DNA from: Streptomyces sp. SID13726 | Lineage (GTDB): Bacteria > Actinomycetota > Actinomycetes > Streptomycetales > Streptomycetaceae | Length of the DNA: 64,000 nucleotides | Direction of reading: 5' to 3' | Assembly: GCF_010548375.1 (NCBI RefSeq) | Contig: NZ_JAAGLY010000032.1 | Coordinates: forward strand, 1 to 64,000 | Shown here: positions 50,038 to 59,011 of the stretch, one piece after another | Layout: every line of letters starts with the position of its first letter | Position numbering within the stretch: the stretch's first letter is position 1 | Translations under genes and position numbers: made by a program | The notes under the pieces: generated by a model | What the model was told of the DNA's origin: nothing | Database searches by the model: none | Seen by the model: the letters and a program-made list of their open reading frames with translations, nothing else

Positions 50038-51102
50038 ATGAGCGAGGCACTTGTCGCCACCGAGGTCCCCGAGGCAGCCGCCCCGGGGGCCTCGGGGGCT
50101 CGTCAGTTCTGGCGGCGGCTGCGGGCGCAGCGCGCCGCCATGGTCGCGGCGGCCGTCGTGGCGCTGCTCGTCCTGGTCGCGCTCGCCGCGCCCCTGCTCA
50201 CCGCGCTGGAGGGCCAGGACCCCACCACCTACCACCCCTCCCTCGTGGACTCCGCGCGCGGCGGTGTGCCCGTCGGATCCTTCGGCGGCGTCAGCGGCGA
50301 CCACTGGCTCGGCGTCGAACCGCAGACCGGGCGCGACCTGTTCGCCCGCCTGGTGTACGGCGCCCGGGTCTCCCTGGGCGTCGCGCTGGGCGCCACCGCC
50401 GTACAGGTGTTCCTCGGTGTCGTCGTCGGCGTCGCCGCCGCGCTCGGCAACCGATGGGTTGATCAACTGTTGAGCCGGATCACCGACATCATCGTGGCGA
50501 TGCCGTTGATGATCATGGCGTTGGCACTGCTGGCCATCGTGCCCGCCGACTTCCCGAGGCCGATCCTGGTCGCGCTCATCATCGGCTTCGTCGCCTGGGG
50601 CACCATCGGCAAGATCGCGCGCGCCCAGACCCTCACCCTCAAGGAACTCGACTACGTGGCCGCCGCCCGGCTCAGCGGCTGGAGCACCTGGCGGATCGCC
50701 CGCCGCGACCTGCTGCCCGGCCTCGCCGCACCCGTCATCACCTACGCCGCCCTGATGGTCCCCGCGAACATCAGCATCGAGGCGGCCCTGTCCTTCCTCG
50801 GCGTCGGCGTGAAGCCACCCACGCCGTCCTGGGGACAGATGCTCTCCTCGGCCGACGTCTGGTACCAGGCGGCCCCGCAGTACCTGCTGCTGCCCGCCGC
50901 CGCGCTCTTCGTGACCGTGCTCGCCCTCACCGTCCTCGGCGACGGCGTCCGCACCGCCCTGGACCCGCGCGCGGCCTCCCGACTGCGCGTCGGGACCGGC
51001 CGCAAGCAGGAGGCGAAGGCGAGCGCGTCCACAGCGGGCGAGCCCGAGGCGGGCGCTGCCACGGCCGACGAGTCCGACACCCGCGAGGAGGCCACCTCAT
51101 GA
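50038..51102 (+). CDS. Oligopeptide ABC permease, DppC type
   Basis: 354 residues, four bases after the binding-protein stop. One N-terminal helix (AAMVAAAVVALLVLVALAAPLLTA), a periplasmic loop (SFGGVSGDHWLGVEPQTGRDLF), then the inner-membrane domain with the coupling motif EYVAAARLSGWSTWRIA-like (YVAAARLSG). The C-terminal tail (50 residues) is Ala/Glu-rich and unusual. In this operon it precedes the DppB-type gene, the reverse of the usual order. Confidence 0.9.
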   Translation: MSEALVATEVPEAAAPGASGARQFWRRLRAQRAAMVAAAVVALLVLVALAAPLLTALEGQDPTTYHPSLVDSARGGVPVGSFGGVSGDHWLGVEPQTGRDLFARLVYGARVSLGVALGATAVQVFLGVVVGVAAALGNRWVDQLLSRITDIIVAMPLMIMALALLAIVPADFPRPILVALIIGFVAWGTIGKIARAQTLTLKELDYVAAARLSGWSTWRIARRDLLPGLAAPVITYAALMVPANISIEAALSFLGVGVKPPTPSWGQMLSSADVWYQAAPQYLLLPAAALFVTVLALTVLGDGVRTALDPRAASRLRVGTGRKQEAKASASTAGEPEAGAATADESDTREEATS

Positions 51103-52097
51103 GCGGCTTCGCGGGATTCGCCGTACGCCGGACCGTGAGCGCCGTCCTCACCCTGCTCGCCCTCTCGGTCATCATCTACGTCGTCTTCTACGCCACCCCC
51201 GGCAACGTCGCCCAGATCACCTGCGGCCCGCGCTGCTCGCCGGAACAGGTCCACCAGGTCGCCCAGCAACTCCGGCTCGACGACCCGCTGTACCTGCGCT
51301 ACTGGCACTTCCTCCAGGGGATCGTCGTAGGCCATGACTACTCCACCGGCACCTCCGTGGAGCACTGCTCGGCGCCCTGCCTCGGGCTGTCGTACCAGAG
51401 CGACCAGCAGGTCACCCAGATCATCCTGAACAAGCTGCCCGTCAGCCTGTCCCTGGTGATCGGCGGCATGGTGCTCTGGCTGCTCCTCGGCGTCGGCACC
51501 GGTGTGCTGTCCGCCTGGCGGCGCGGCCGGTTCACCGAGCGGGCGCTGACCGGCATCACCCTCGCGGGTGTCGCCACACCCGTGTTCGTCATCGGGCTCG
51601 TCCTGATGATCGTGGTCTGCGGACAGCTGGAGCTGCTGCCCTTCCCGGAGTACGTCTCGTTCTCCGACGACCCCGAGCAGTGGGCCTGGGGCCTGCTGCT
51701 GCCCTGGGTGACGCTCGCCCTCGGCGAGGCGGCCTACTTCGCCCGGCTGACCCGGGCGTCGATGCTGGAGACGCTCGCCGAGGACCACATCCGCACCTTC
51801 CGCGCCTACGGCGTCGGGGAGCGCTCGATCGTCGGCCGGCACGCCCTGCGCGGGGCCCTGGCGCCGATCATCGCCCTGAACGCCAACGACTTCGGCAGCG
51901 CGGTCGGCGGTGCCGTCCTCATCGAGTCGCTGTTCGGCCTGCCCGGCATCGGCCAGGAACTCGTCCATGCCGTCACGGTCGTCGATCTCCCGGTCGTCGT
52001 CGGGATGGTCCTGGTCATCGGCTTCTTCGTAGTGCTCGCCAACGCCGTCGCGGACGTCCTGTACGCGGTGGCCGACCGACGGGTGGTGCTCGCATGA
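51099..52097 (+). CDS. Oligopeptide ABC permease, DppB type
   Basis: 332 residues, ATGA overlap with the previous gene. N-terminal helix and LRLDDPLYLRYWHFLQGI region typical of DppB/OppB; the loop carries four cysteines (CGPRC, HCSAPC). Coupling loop IRTFRAYGVGERSIVGRHAL. Pairs with the DppC-type permease. Confidence 0.9.
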   Translation: MSGFAGFAVRRTVSAVLTLLALSVIIYVVFYATPGNVAQITCGPRCSPEQVHQVAQQLRLDDPLYLRYWHFLQGIVVGHDYSTGTSVEHCSAPCLGLSYQSDQQVTQIILNKLPVSLSLVIGGMVLWLLLGVGTGVLSAWRRGRFTERALTGITLAGVATPVFVIGLVLMIVVCGQLELLPFPEYVSFSDDPEQWAWGLLLPWVTLALGEAAYFARLTRASMLETLAEDHIRTFRAYGVGERSIVGRHALRGALAPIIALNANDFGSAVGGAVLIESLFGLPGIGQELVHAVTVVDLPVVVGMVLVIGFFVVLANAVADVLYAVADRRVVLA

Positions 52098-53722
52098 GCC
52101 TCGTCCAAGTCACCGACCTGACGGTCGAGTTCGGCGACCTGCGGGCCGTCGACGGCCTCTCCTTCAGCCTGGCCGACGGCGCCGCCCTCGCCCTGGTCGG
52201 CGAGTCCGGATCCGGCAAGTCCACGGTCGCCTCGGCCCTGCTCGGGCTGCACCGGGGCACGGGAGCGCGCGTCAGCGGTTCGGTCGAAGTGGCCGGAGTG
52301 GACGTACAGCAGGCGTCGGACGACGAACTGCGGCGGCTGCGGGGCGCGAAGGCGGCGATGGTCTTCCAGGACCCGCTGTCGTCCCTGGACCCGTACTACG
52401 CGATCGGCGACCAGATCGCCGAGGTGCACCGCGTGCACACGCGTGTGTCGCGTCGAGCGGCACGCGCGCGTGCGGTCGAGGTGCTGGACCGGGTTGGAAT
52501 TCCGGACGCACCCCGCAGATCGCGGTCCCGGCCGCACGAGTTCAGCGGCGGCATGCGCCAGCGCGCCCTCATCGCGATGGCGCTGGCCTGCGAGCCCGAC
52601 CTGCTGATCGCCGACGAGCCGACCACCGCGCTCGACGTGACGGTCCAGGCCCAGATCCTCGACCTGCTGCACACACTGCGCCAGGAGACCGGCATGGGGC
52701 TGCTGCTCGTCACGCACGACGTGGGCGTGGCCGCCGAGAGCGTCGACGACGTGCTCGTCATGCGGCACGGGCGGGCCGTCGAGCACGGGCCGGTCGGCAC
52801 GGTCCTGGGGGCGCCCGCGGAGGCGTACACCCGCGAACTGCTCGCCGCGGTCCCGCGCGTGGACGCGCCCCGGGCCCCCTCCGGGGCGTCCGGTGACGTG
52901 GTCCTCGAAGCCAAGGGCCTCCGGCGGGAGTTCGGGCGCGGCAAGAAGGCCTTCGCGGCCGTCGACGACGTCTCGCTGACGATCCACCGGGGCGAGACCC
53001 TCGGTGTCGTCGGCGAGAGCGGCAGCGGCAAGACGACCCTCGGCCGGATGCTGGTCGGGCTCCTCGAACCGACGGCGGGGGAGGTCCGCGACGAGGCACG
53101 CACACGCGTGGGCGTGAATCCGGCCGTGCAGATGGTGTTCCAGGACCCGGTCTCCTCCCTCAACCCCCGCCGCAGCGTGGGCGAGTCGATCGCCGATCCG
53201 CTCCGTGCGAGGGGCATGGGGGTCGCCCCGTTCGAGCGCAGCCGAGAGCGGGGGAGGGACGAGAAGCGGATCAGGGGGCGTGTGACGGAACTCCTGGAGC
53301 GCGTGGGGCTCGAAGGGGCGCACTACGACCGCTACCCGCACGAGTTCAGCGGCGGCCAGCGCCAGCGCGTGGGCATCGCCCGGGCGCTCGCGGCCGACCC
53401 GCGCGTGATCGTCTGCGACGAGCCCGTCTCCGCGCTCGACGTCACCACCCAGGCCCAGGTCGTCGCCCTGCTCGGCGAGTTGCAGCGGGAACTCGGGCTC
53501 GCCCTGGTCTTCGTCGCGCACGACCTCGCCGTCGTACGCCAGGTCAGCGACCGGGTCGCCGTGATGCGGCGCGGCCGGATCGTCGAACAGGGCCCGGCCG
53601 ACGAGGTGTACGACAACCCCCAGGACCCGTACACCAAGCAGCTCCTGGCCGCCGTACCGGCGCTCGATCCGCAGGTGGCGGCCCGGCGCCGGGCGGAACG
53701 CCGTGCGGTGGCCGTGACCTGA
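52094..53722 (+). CDS. Fused double ABC ATPase for peptide transport (DppD-DppF type)
   Basis: 542 residues, ATGA overlap. Two complete ABC domains: Walker A GESGSGKSTV and GESGSGKTTL, signatures FSGGMRQRAL and FSGGQRQRVGI, Walker B LLIADEPTTAL and VIVCDEPVSAL. Usually these are two proteins; here they are one chain, so the transporter would have a fused ATPase pair. It ends the operon. Confidence 0.92.
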   Translation: MSLVQVTDLTVEFGDLRAVDGLSFSLADGAALALVGESGSGKSTVASALLGLHRGTGARVSGSVEVAGVDVQQASDDELRRLRGAKAAMVFQDPLSSLDPYYAIGDQIAEVHRVHTRVSRRAARARAVEVLDRVGIPDAPRRSRSRPHEFSGGMRQRALIAMALACEPDLLIADEPTTALDVTVQAQILDLLHTLRQETGMGLLLVTHDVGVAAESVDDVLVMRHGRAVEHGPVGTVLGAPAEAYTRELLAAVPRVDAPRAPSGASGDVVLEAKGLRREFGRGKKAFAAVDDVSLTIHRGETLGVVGESGSGKTTLGRMLVGLLEPTAGEVRDEARTRVGVNPAVQMVFQDPVSSLNPRRSVGESIADPLRARGMGVAPFERSRERGRDEKRIRGRVTELLERVGLEGAHYDRYPHEFSGGQRQRVGIARALAADPRVIVCDEPVSALDVTTQAQVVALLGELQRELGLALVFVAHDLAVVRQVSDRVAVMRRGRIVEQGPADEVYDNPQDPYTKQLLAAVPALDPQVAARRRAERRAVAVT

Positions 53723-53912
53723 CGTTCCGTGTGCGCATGATCTCTTAGCGCGACCGAACGCGACCCGCACGGGAAAGTTACGACCGTTCACCCCTTTTGG
53801 TGGCGCGATGGACAACCGTCCGTCGCGCCACCGCCTTGTCCGCATACGTTCGTCCCGCTGCGAGCCGCCGGGCCAACGGCGGCTCCTCATACGGGAGATC
53901 GGGGGTGCACTC

Positions 53913-55619
53913 GTGCGCATAGGACTGCTTACGGAGGGTGGCTATCCGTATGTGAGCGGTGACGCCAGGCTCTGGTGCGACCGGCTCGTGCGCGGGCTCG
54001 AGCAGCACGAGTTCGACATCTACGCGCTCAGCCGCAGCGAGCACCAGGAGGACGAGGGCTGGGTCCAGCTGCCGCCGCAGGTCAACAGGGTGATCACGGC
54101 CCCACTGTGGAGCGCCGAGGACGACGGCGTGGTGTACGGGCGCCGCGCGCGCCGCCGGTTCGCCGAGTCCTACGGCGAGTTGGCGGCGGCTCTGTGCGAG
54201 GGGACGGCCGGGGACGCCGCGGGGGAGTCGTCCGGCACCGAGGCGGACCGTTTCGCCAGCGCCCTGTACGGGCTCGCCGAACTCGCCCGCGACGAGGGCG
54301 GGCTGGTCGGAGCGCTCCGCTCCGAGACCGCCGTACGCGCCCTGGAGCGCGCCTGTCGCGCGCCCGGCGCCCGGCAGACGGCGCGCGCGGCGCGCGTACC
54401 TGATCTGCTCGCCGTGGCCACCCACCTGGAGCGCGCCCTGCGCCCCCTCTCGCTCGACTGGTACGAGGACGACGGCCTCGGCGCGGTCGACCTGTGCCAC
54501 GCGGCCTCCGGCGGCCCGGCCGCGCTTCCCGGGCTCCTCGCGCGCCACTTCTGCGGGGTGCCCTTGCTGGTGACCGAGTACGGCGTACGGCTGCGCACGC
54601 ATTACCTGGCCGACACCGAGGCCACCCCCGCCGTGCGCGCCCTGCTCGCCGCCTTCCACGGCCGGCTCGCCGCCGAGACCTACGCCCGCGCCGCGGTCGT
54701 CACGCCCGGCAACACCCACGCCCGCCGCTGGCAGGAACGCTGCGGCGCCGACCGCGAGAAGCTGCGCACGGTCTACCCGGGCATGGACGCCGCCCACTTC
54801 ACCGAGGTGGGGGAGTCGGCGGAGTGCGTGGACCCGGACACGCTGGTCTGGGTCGGCCGGGTCGAACCCGCCAAGGACCTGATCTCGCTGCTCCACGCCT
54901 TCGCGGAGATCCGCAAGGAGGAGCCCAAGACCCGCCTGAGAATCGTCGGCGCGCCCGCCGGCCCCGAGGGCGCGGCCTACCTAGGGCACTGCAAGGCGCT
55001 GGCCGCACAGCTCTTCCCCGACGAGGCGGAGGGGCTGCACTCCGTCGGCGACAACCCCGTCTCCTTCGAGGAGATCGGCGGCCCCGAGGTGCCCACGCTT
55101 GCCGACGCGTACGCCTCCGGTGCCGTCACCGTCCTGTCCAGCGTCGTCGAGGGCTTTCCGATCAGCCTCGTCGAGGCCATGTTCTGCGCGCGGGCCACGG
55201 TCTCGACCGATGTCGGCGCGGTCGTCGAGGTCATCGGCGGCACCGGGCTCGTGGTGCCGCCGCGCAACCCGAAGGCGCTCGCGGAGGCGTGCGTGACGCT
55301 GCTGCGCGACCCCGAGCGCCGTGAGCGCCTGGGTGCCGCCGCGCGCGCCCGGGCGCTCGAACTGTTCACCGTGGAACAGAACATCACGGCATTTCACGGC
55401 ATTTACCTGGAGATCGTCTCGCACACCCCGGTCCACCGGGTCGTGCTCGACGGCACCGGCGAACCCCTGCCGTTCGCCGCCCCCGCCGAGGCCCACGTCC
55501 CCGGCCGCTGGACCGAGCTCAGCACCCGCGTCGTGGCCCGCGGCGGCCCCGGCTGGGCGGCGGGCCCCCCGGTCCGCGCGACAACTCCCCTCGCCGCCAC
55601 GGAAGGAGCGGCCGGATGA
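53913..55619 (+). CDS. PelF-like GT4 glycosyltransferase with DUF3492 N-terminus
   Basis: 568 residues from GTG 53913 with GGGGGTGC upstream. Begins RIGLLTEGGYPYVSGDARLW, the DUF3492 hallmark of PelF-type transferases, and has the GT-B donor site: WVGRVEPAKDLISLL, TLADAYASGAVTVLSSVVEGFPISLVEAM and GGTGLVVPPRNP. PelF polymerises Pel, a galactosamine/GalNAc polysaccharide, from UDP-sugar. No membrane segment: acts on the cytoplasmic face, probably with the membrane protein encoded next (ATGA overlap). First gene of a four-gene cassette. Confidence 0.85.
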   Translation: MRIGLLTEGGYPYVSGDARLWCDRLVRGLEQHEFDIYALSRSEHQEDEGWVQLPPQVNRVITAPLWSAEDDGVVYGRRARRRFAESYGELAAALCEGTAGDAAGESSGTEADRFASALYGLAELARDEGGLVGALRSETAVRALERACRAPGARQTARAARVPDLLAVATHLERALRPLSLDWYEDDGLGAVDLCHAASGGPAALPGLLARHFCGVPLLVTEYGVRLRTHYLADTEATPAVRALLAAFHGRLAAETYARAAVVTPGNTHARRWQERCGADREKLRTVYPGMDAAHFTEVGESAECVDPDTLVWVGRVEPAKDLISLLHAFAEIRKEEPKTRLRIVGAPAGPEGAAYLGHCKALAAQLFPDEAEGLHSVGDNPVSFEEIGGPEVPTLADAYASGAVTVLSSVVEGFPISLVEAMFCARATVSTDVGAVVEVIGGTGLVVPPRNPKALAEACVTLLRDPERRERLGAAARARALELFTVEQNITAFHGIYLEIVSHTPVHRVVLDGTGEPLPFAAPAEAHVPGRWTELSTRVVARGGPGWAAGPPVRATTPLAATEGAAG

Positions 55620-57079
55620 GCGGCGACCTGGGCGAACTGGACCGGCCCGGCACTCCGGGGAGCCCGGGGGCGCTGAAGGCCGGGGTCGTCGGGGACTCCG
55701 GGGTGCTGGAGGTTGGTGCGGCCGAGGACCCTGGAGTGCTGGAGGCGGGAGCCGCGGGGTACGCCGAGGGACTGGCCCTCGATGGCGATGGCGATGGCGA
55801 CGGCGGTGCCGATGGCGATGCCCGTGCCCATGCCGCCGACCCCGATCACGACGCCGACGCGCTCGCTGAGTCGGGGCCGGAGCCGTACGCCCCCCTGACC
55901 TCCCCCATCCCGGACGCCCTCCCCCCGTCACCCCCCACCCCCCGCGCCCCCGAAGTCTCCACCGGCCGCAAACCCACCACCGGCCCCGGCCGCCGTTCCG
56001 CCGCCGACCCGGTGAAGGCCCTGATGCACCGGCACCGCGAGCTGTGCGAACGGGCCGTCGACCCCCTGGAGATCGCGGCGGGTCTGGAGGCCCACGGCGT
56101 CACCGACCGCACCGCCGTTCGCTTCCGGCACCGGGACGTCTTCGCGCTCGCCGAGGAGATGTACGCCCGAGTCCCGAGGGACGGCGACCCGGCACCGACT
56201 CCCACAGCGGAGCCCGCGCCCCGGGCCCGGACCGACTGGGCGCTGCTCTCCCTCCTTCCCGGCGCCCTGTGCGCCGCCACGATCGTCGGCATCCGTCTCA
56301 CCGACGGCCAGTCCCGCCTGGTCGCGGCGCTGGTGGGCGTCCTCGCCGTCGCCCTGGCGGTGCGCGCGGCTCTGTCCCGCGGCCCGCTCGGCGTCCCGGA
56401 CCACGCCCCCACCACCGGCACCTCCAGCTGGACGTACTGGCTCCTCGCCTACGCCGCCCTGGGCGACGGACTGCTCGGGGAGGCCGTGACCGGCGGCCCC
56501 GACGCCCTGCCCACCGGCGCCGCGCAGTCCCACTGGCCCGTGGCCACGGCCTCCCTCCTCGCGCTGACCCTGTCCTGCGCCCCGGCCGCCTGGGCCGCCC
56601 ACCTCTTCACGGCACGCGCCCGCCGCAAACTGACCGTCAGCCGCGGCCTGGAGGACTTCGCGGACGCCGTACGCCCTCTGCTGCTCGGCGCGTTCGCCCT
56701 GTACCTGTGCGCCCTGACGGCCCTCCTCGCCCTGTCCGGCACCGCCCTGGGCGAACCGGCCCCCTACGCCCAGGTCATCGCCCTCGGCTCCCTCCTCTTC
56801 CTGGCCCGCCTCCTCACCACCCACGGCTTCACCCACGCCCCCGCGGTGGTGCTCGTCGCCGCCACCACGGCCGAGGCGACCGCACTGTCCACGGCCTTCG
56901 CGTCCCGGCTGCCGGGGTGCGGCTTCCTGGCCACCCCGGTGGACGCCCTCGTGGACCTCTGGGGCCCAGGCGGCATCCAGACCCTGGCCTGCGCGATCGG
57001 CGCTCTCGCCCTGCTGGTGCACGGCTTCCGCAAGCTCACCCGGGCCTCGGCCCACGCACAGCCGGAGGCGCCGTGCTGA
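55616..57079 (+). CDS. Multi-spanning membrane protein of unknown family
   Basis: 487 residues, ATGA overlap with the PelF-like gene. Residues 1-120 are low complexity with acidic repeats (DGDGDGDGGADGDA); about 120-200 form a small soluble domain (LMHRHRELCERAVDPLEIAAGLEAHGVTDRTAVRFRHR); then seven to eight hydrophobic helices. It may be the membrane partner of the PelF-like enzyme (analogous in place to PelG), but I see no sequence reason to call it PelG. Low-complexity start may vary among strains. Confidence 0.7.
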   Translation: MSGDLGELDRPGTPGSPGALKAGVVGDSGVLEVGAAEDPGVLEAGAAGYAEGLALDGDGDGDGGADGDARAHAADPDHDADALAESGPEPYAPLTSPIPDALPPSPPTPRAPEVSTGRKPTTGPGRRSAADPVKALMHRHRELCERAVDPLEIAAGLEAHGVTDRTAVRFRHRDVFALAEEMYARVPRDGDPAPTPTAEPAPRARTDWALLSLLPGALCAATIVGIRLTDGQSRLVAALVGVLAVALAVRAALSRGPLGVPDHAPTTGTSSWTYWLLAYAALGDGLLGEAVTGGPDALPTGAAQSHWPVATASLLALTLSCAPAAWAAHLFTARARRKLTVSRGLEDFADAVRPLLLGAFALYLCALTALLALSGTALGEPAPYAQVIALGSLLFLARLLTTHGFTHAPAVVLVAATTAEATALSTAFASRLPGCGFLATPVDALVDLWGPGGIQTLACAIGALALLVHGFRKLTRASAHAQPEAPC

Positions 57080-57207
57080 CCCGGCCCCGACCCACGCACC
57101 CGCCGTAGCCGCGACCACTCGTCCGCCGCCCCCCCCACAAGCCGTCGCAGGCACCCCGGCCCCACCGCCGGAGGCACACGCACCGCCCCTCCCGAAGGAG
57201 AACCCGC

Positions 57208-57255
57208 ATGACCACCTCCCGACCCGCCCCCCAGGCCCCGGGAGCCGTCCGATGA
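57208..57255 (+). CDS. 15-codon ORF coupled to the epimerase gene
   Basis: ATG 57208 with an excellent RBS (AAGGAG, seven-base spacer); product MTTSRPAPQAPGAVR, stop overlapping the epimerase start (ATGA 57252-57255). The epimerase ATG itself has no RBS, so ribosomes probably reach it through this mini-ORF. It may be a translational coupler or a remnant of a longer gene. Confidence 0.45.
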   Translation: MTTSRPAPQAPGAVR

Positions 57256-58211
57256 GAGTCCTGCTGATCGGAGCCAACGGCTACCTCGGCCGCTTCGTGG
57301 CCGACCGCCTGCTGGCCGACCCCGCCGTCCAGCTCACCGCCCTCGGCCGCGGTGACGACGCCGACGTCCGCTTCGACCTCGCGTCCGGCAGCCCCGGTGC
57401 CCTCACCCGCTTCCTCGACGCGGTCCACCCGGGCGTCGTCATCAACTGCGCCGGCGCCACCCGCGGCGGCGCCCGCGAACTCACCCGCCACAACACCGTC
57501 GCCGTCGCCACCGTCTGCGAGGCCCTGCGCCGCAGCGGCTGCGGGGCCCGGCTGGTGCAGATCGGCTGCGGCGCGGAGTACGGCCCCAGCCAGCCCGGCT
57601 CCTCCACCGCGGAGGACGCGGTGCCCCGCCCCGGCGGCCCGTACGGCGTCAGCAAACTCGCCGCCACCGAGCTGGTCCTCGGCTCCGGCCTGGACGCGGT
57701 CGTCCTGCGCGTCTTCTCACCGGCGGGCCCCGGCACCCCCGCGGGCTCCCCGCTCGGCCGGCTCGCCGAGGCCATGCGCCGCGCCATGCAGTCCGGCGAC
57801 GGTGAGCTCAAGCTCGCCGGCCTGGGCGCCCAGCGCGACTTCGTGGACGTCCGGGACGTGGCCCGCGCCGTCCACGCCGCCTCGCTCTCCGCCGCGCAGG
57901 GCGTCATCAACATCGGCTCGGGGCGCGCCGTCCGCCTCCGCGACGCCGCCGCCGTCCTGGCCCGGGTCGCCGGATACGGCGGCGCGCTCCACGAACTCGA
58001 CGGCCCGCCCGGCCCGCTGCGGGCGTCCATCGGCCACCCCCGCACCGAATCGGACCACGCGGCACCGCTCGCGTACCCATACCCCGACGGCTGCGGCAGC
58101 TGGCAGCAGGCCGACGTGCGCACCGCGCGCGACCGGCTCGGCTGGCGCCCCCGGATCAACCTCGAGGAGTCCCTCGCCGACATCTGGATGGAGGCGGCAT
58201 GCCGCATCTGA
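57252..58211 (+). CDS. NAD-dependent epimerase/dehydratase (extended SDR)
   Basis: 319 residues. Rossmann GANGYLG at residues 7-13, YxxxK pair Tyr131/Lys135 (YGVSKLAATEL), and RDFVDVRDVARAV. Typical sugar-nucleotide epimerase. Within the cassette it could supply UDP-GalNAc from UDP-GlcNAc, as PelX does for Pel; the exact substrate is inferred. Overlaps the next gene by 13 bases. Confidence 0.85.
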   Translation: MRVLLIGANGYLGRFVADRLLADPAVQLTALGRGDDADVRFDLASGSPGALTRFLDAVHPGVVINCAGATRGGARELTRHNTVAVATVCEALRRSGCGARLVQIGCGAEYGPSQPGSSTAEDAVPRPGGPYGVSKLAATELVLGSGLDAVVLRVFSPAGPGTPAGSPLGRLAEAMRRAMQSGDGELKLAGLGAQRDFVDVRDVARAVHAASLSAAQGVINIGSGRAVRLRDAAAVLARVAGYGGALHELDGPPGPLRASIGHPRTESDHAAPLAYPYPDGCGSWQQADVRTARDRLGWRPRINLEESLADIWMEAACRI

Positions 58212-58948
58212 CCAGCACGAAGAACACCACGTCCAGCCTCGAACTGCGCACCGGCCTCGGGGTCCCCGGCTTTGCCCACCCCCTGGTCGCGCCCGCCGAA
58301 TGGGCCGAACTCACCCGCCCCGGCGCGCCCTTGCACTGGGCCGTCCTCAACGTCGCCGACGGCCCCGGCGCCCGCCCCGACCCGCACTGCCTCGAAGCGG
58401 CCGGGCGGCTGCGCAACGCGGGCATCCGCGTGCTCGGCCATCTCGACACCGTGCACGGCGCGCGCACCTACGGCGAACTGCTCTCCGAGGCGCACCGCCA
58501 CCTCGACTGGTACCAGGTCGACGGCTTCTTCCTGGACCGCTGCCCGACCGAACGCGCCGCGCTTCCCGAGATCCGCCGCACCGTCACCACCTTGCGCGCG
58601 ATCCGTGACGACGCCCATATCGTCCTCGGCCATGGCACCCACCCCTACCCGGGCTACGCCGAGAACGCCGACCAGCTGGTCACCTTCTCCGGCCCCTGGA
58701 GCGACTACCGCTGGTCGCAGGTGGCCGAGTGGACCGCCGACTACCCGCCCGAGCGCTTCTGCCACTTCGTCCACGGGGTGCCCGCCCCGCACCTCGACGA
58801 GGCGCTGCGCATCGCCCGCTGGCAGGGCGCCTCCACGATCTGGTTCACCGACCGCACGGACGGCGGCGGTCGCGTCGATCCCTGGGAGACGATGCCCGGC
58901 TACTGGGACGAACTCGTCTCGCGGATCGGAACGGGTGTCTCGGAATGA
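58199..58948 (+). CDS. Spherulation-specific family 4 (spherulin-4/Sph3-like) protein
   Basis: 249 residues. Barrel-type features: LGVPGFAHPLVAPAEWAEL, RVLGHLDTVHGAR, WYQVDGFFLDRCPTE (acidic residue in the GFFLD motif), and GHGTHPYPGYAE. The family includes Sph3 of Aspergillus (GH135), which cuts galactosaminogalactan, and is distantly related to the PelA hydrolase. No signal peptide is seen, so it may act in the cytoplasm or be carried out otherwise. It overlaps the epimerase gene and fits as the trimming or processing enzyme of the cassette. Confidence 0.82.
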   Translation: MPHLTSTKNTTSSLELRTGLGVPGFAHPLVAPAEWAELTRPGAPLHWAVLNVADGPGARPDPHCLEAAGRLRNAGIRVLGHLDTVHGARTYGELLSEAHRHLDWYQVDGFFLDRCPTERAALPEIRRTVTTLRAIRDDAHIVLGHGTHPYPGYAENADQLVTFSGPWSDYRWSQVAEWTADYPPERFCHFVHGVPAPHLDEALRIARWQGASTIWFTDRTDGGGRVDPWETMPGYWDELVSRIGTGVSE

Positions 58949-59011
58949 AGAAGCCCATGGCAGTGTTACAGGGAGAACAACTGTAGTGATTGACCGACCA
59001 ACGGAGTCCCC

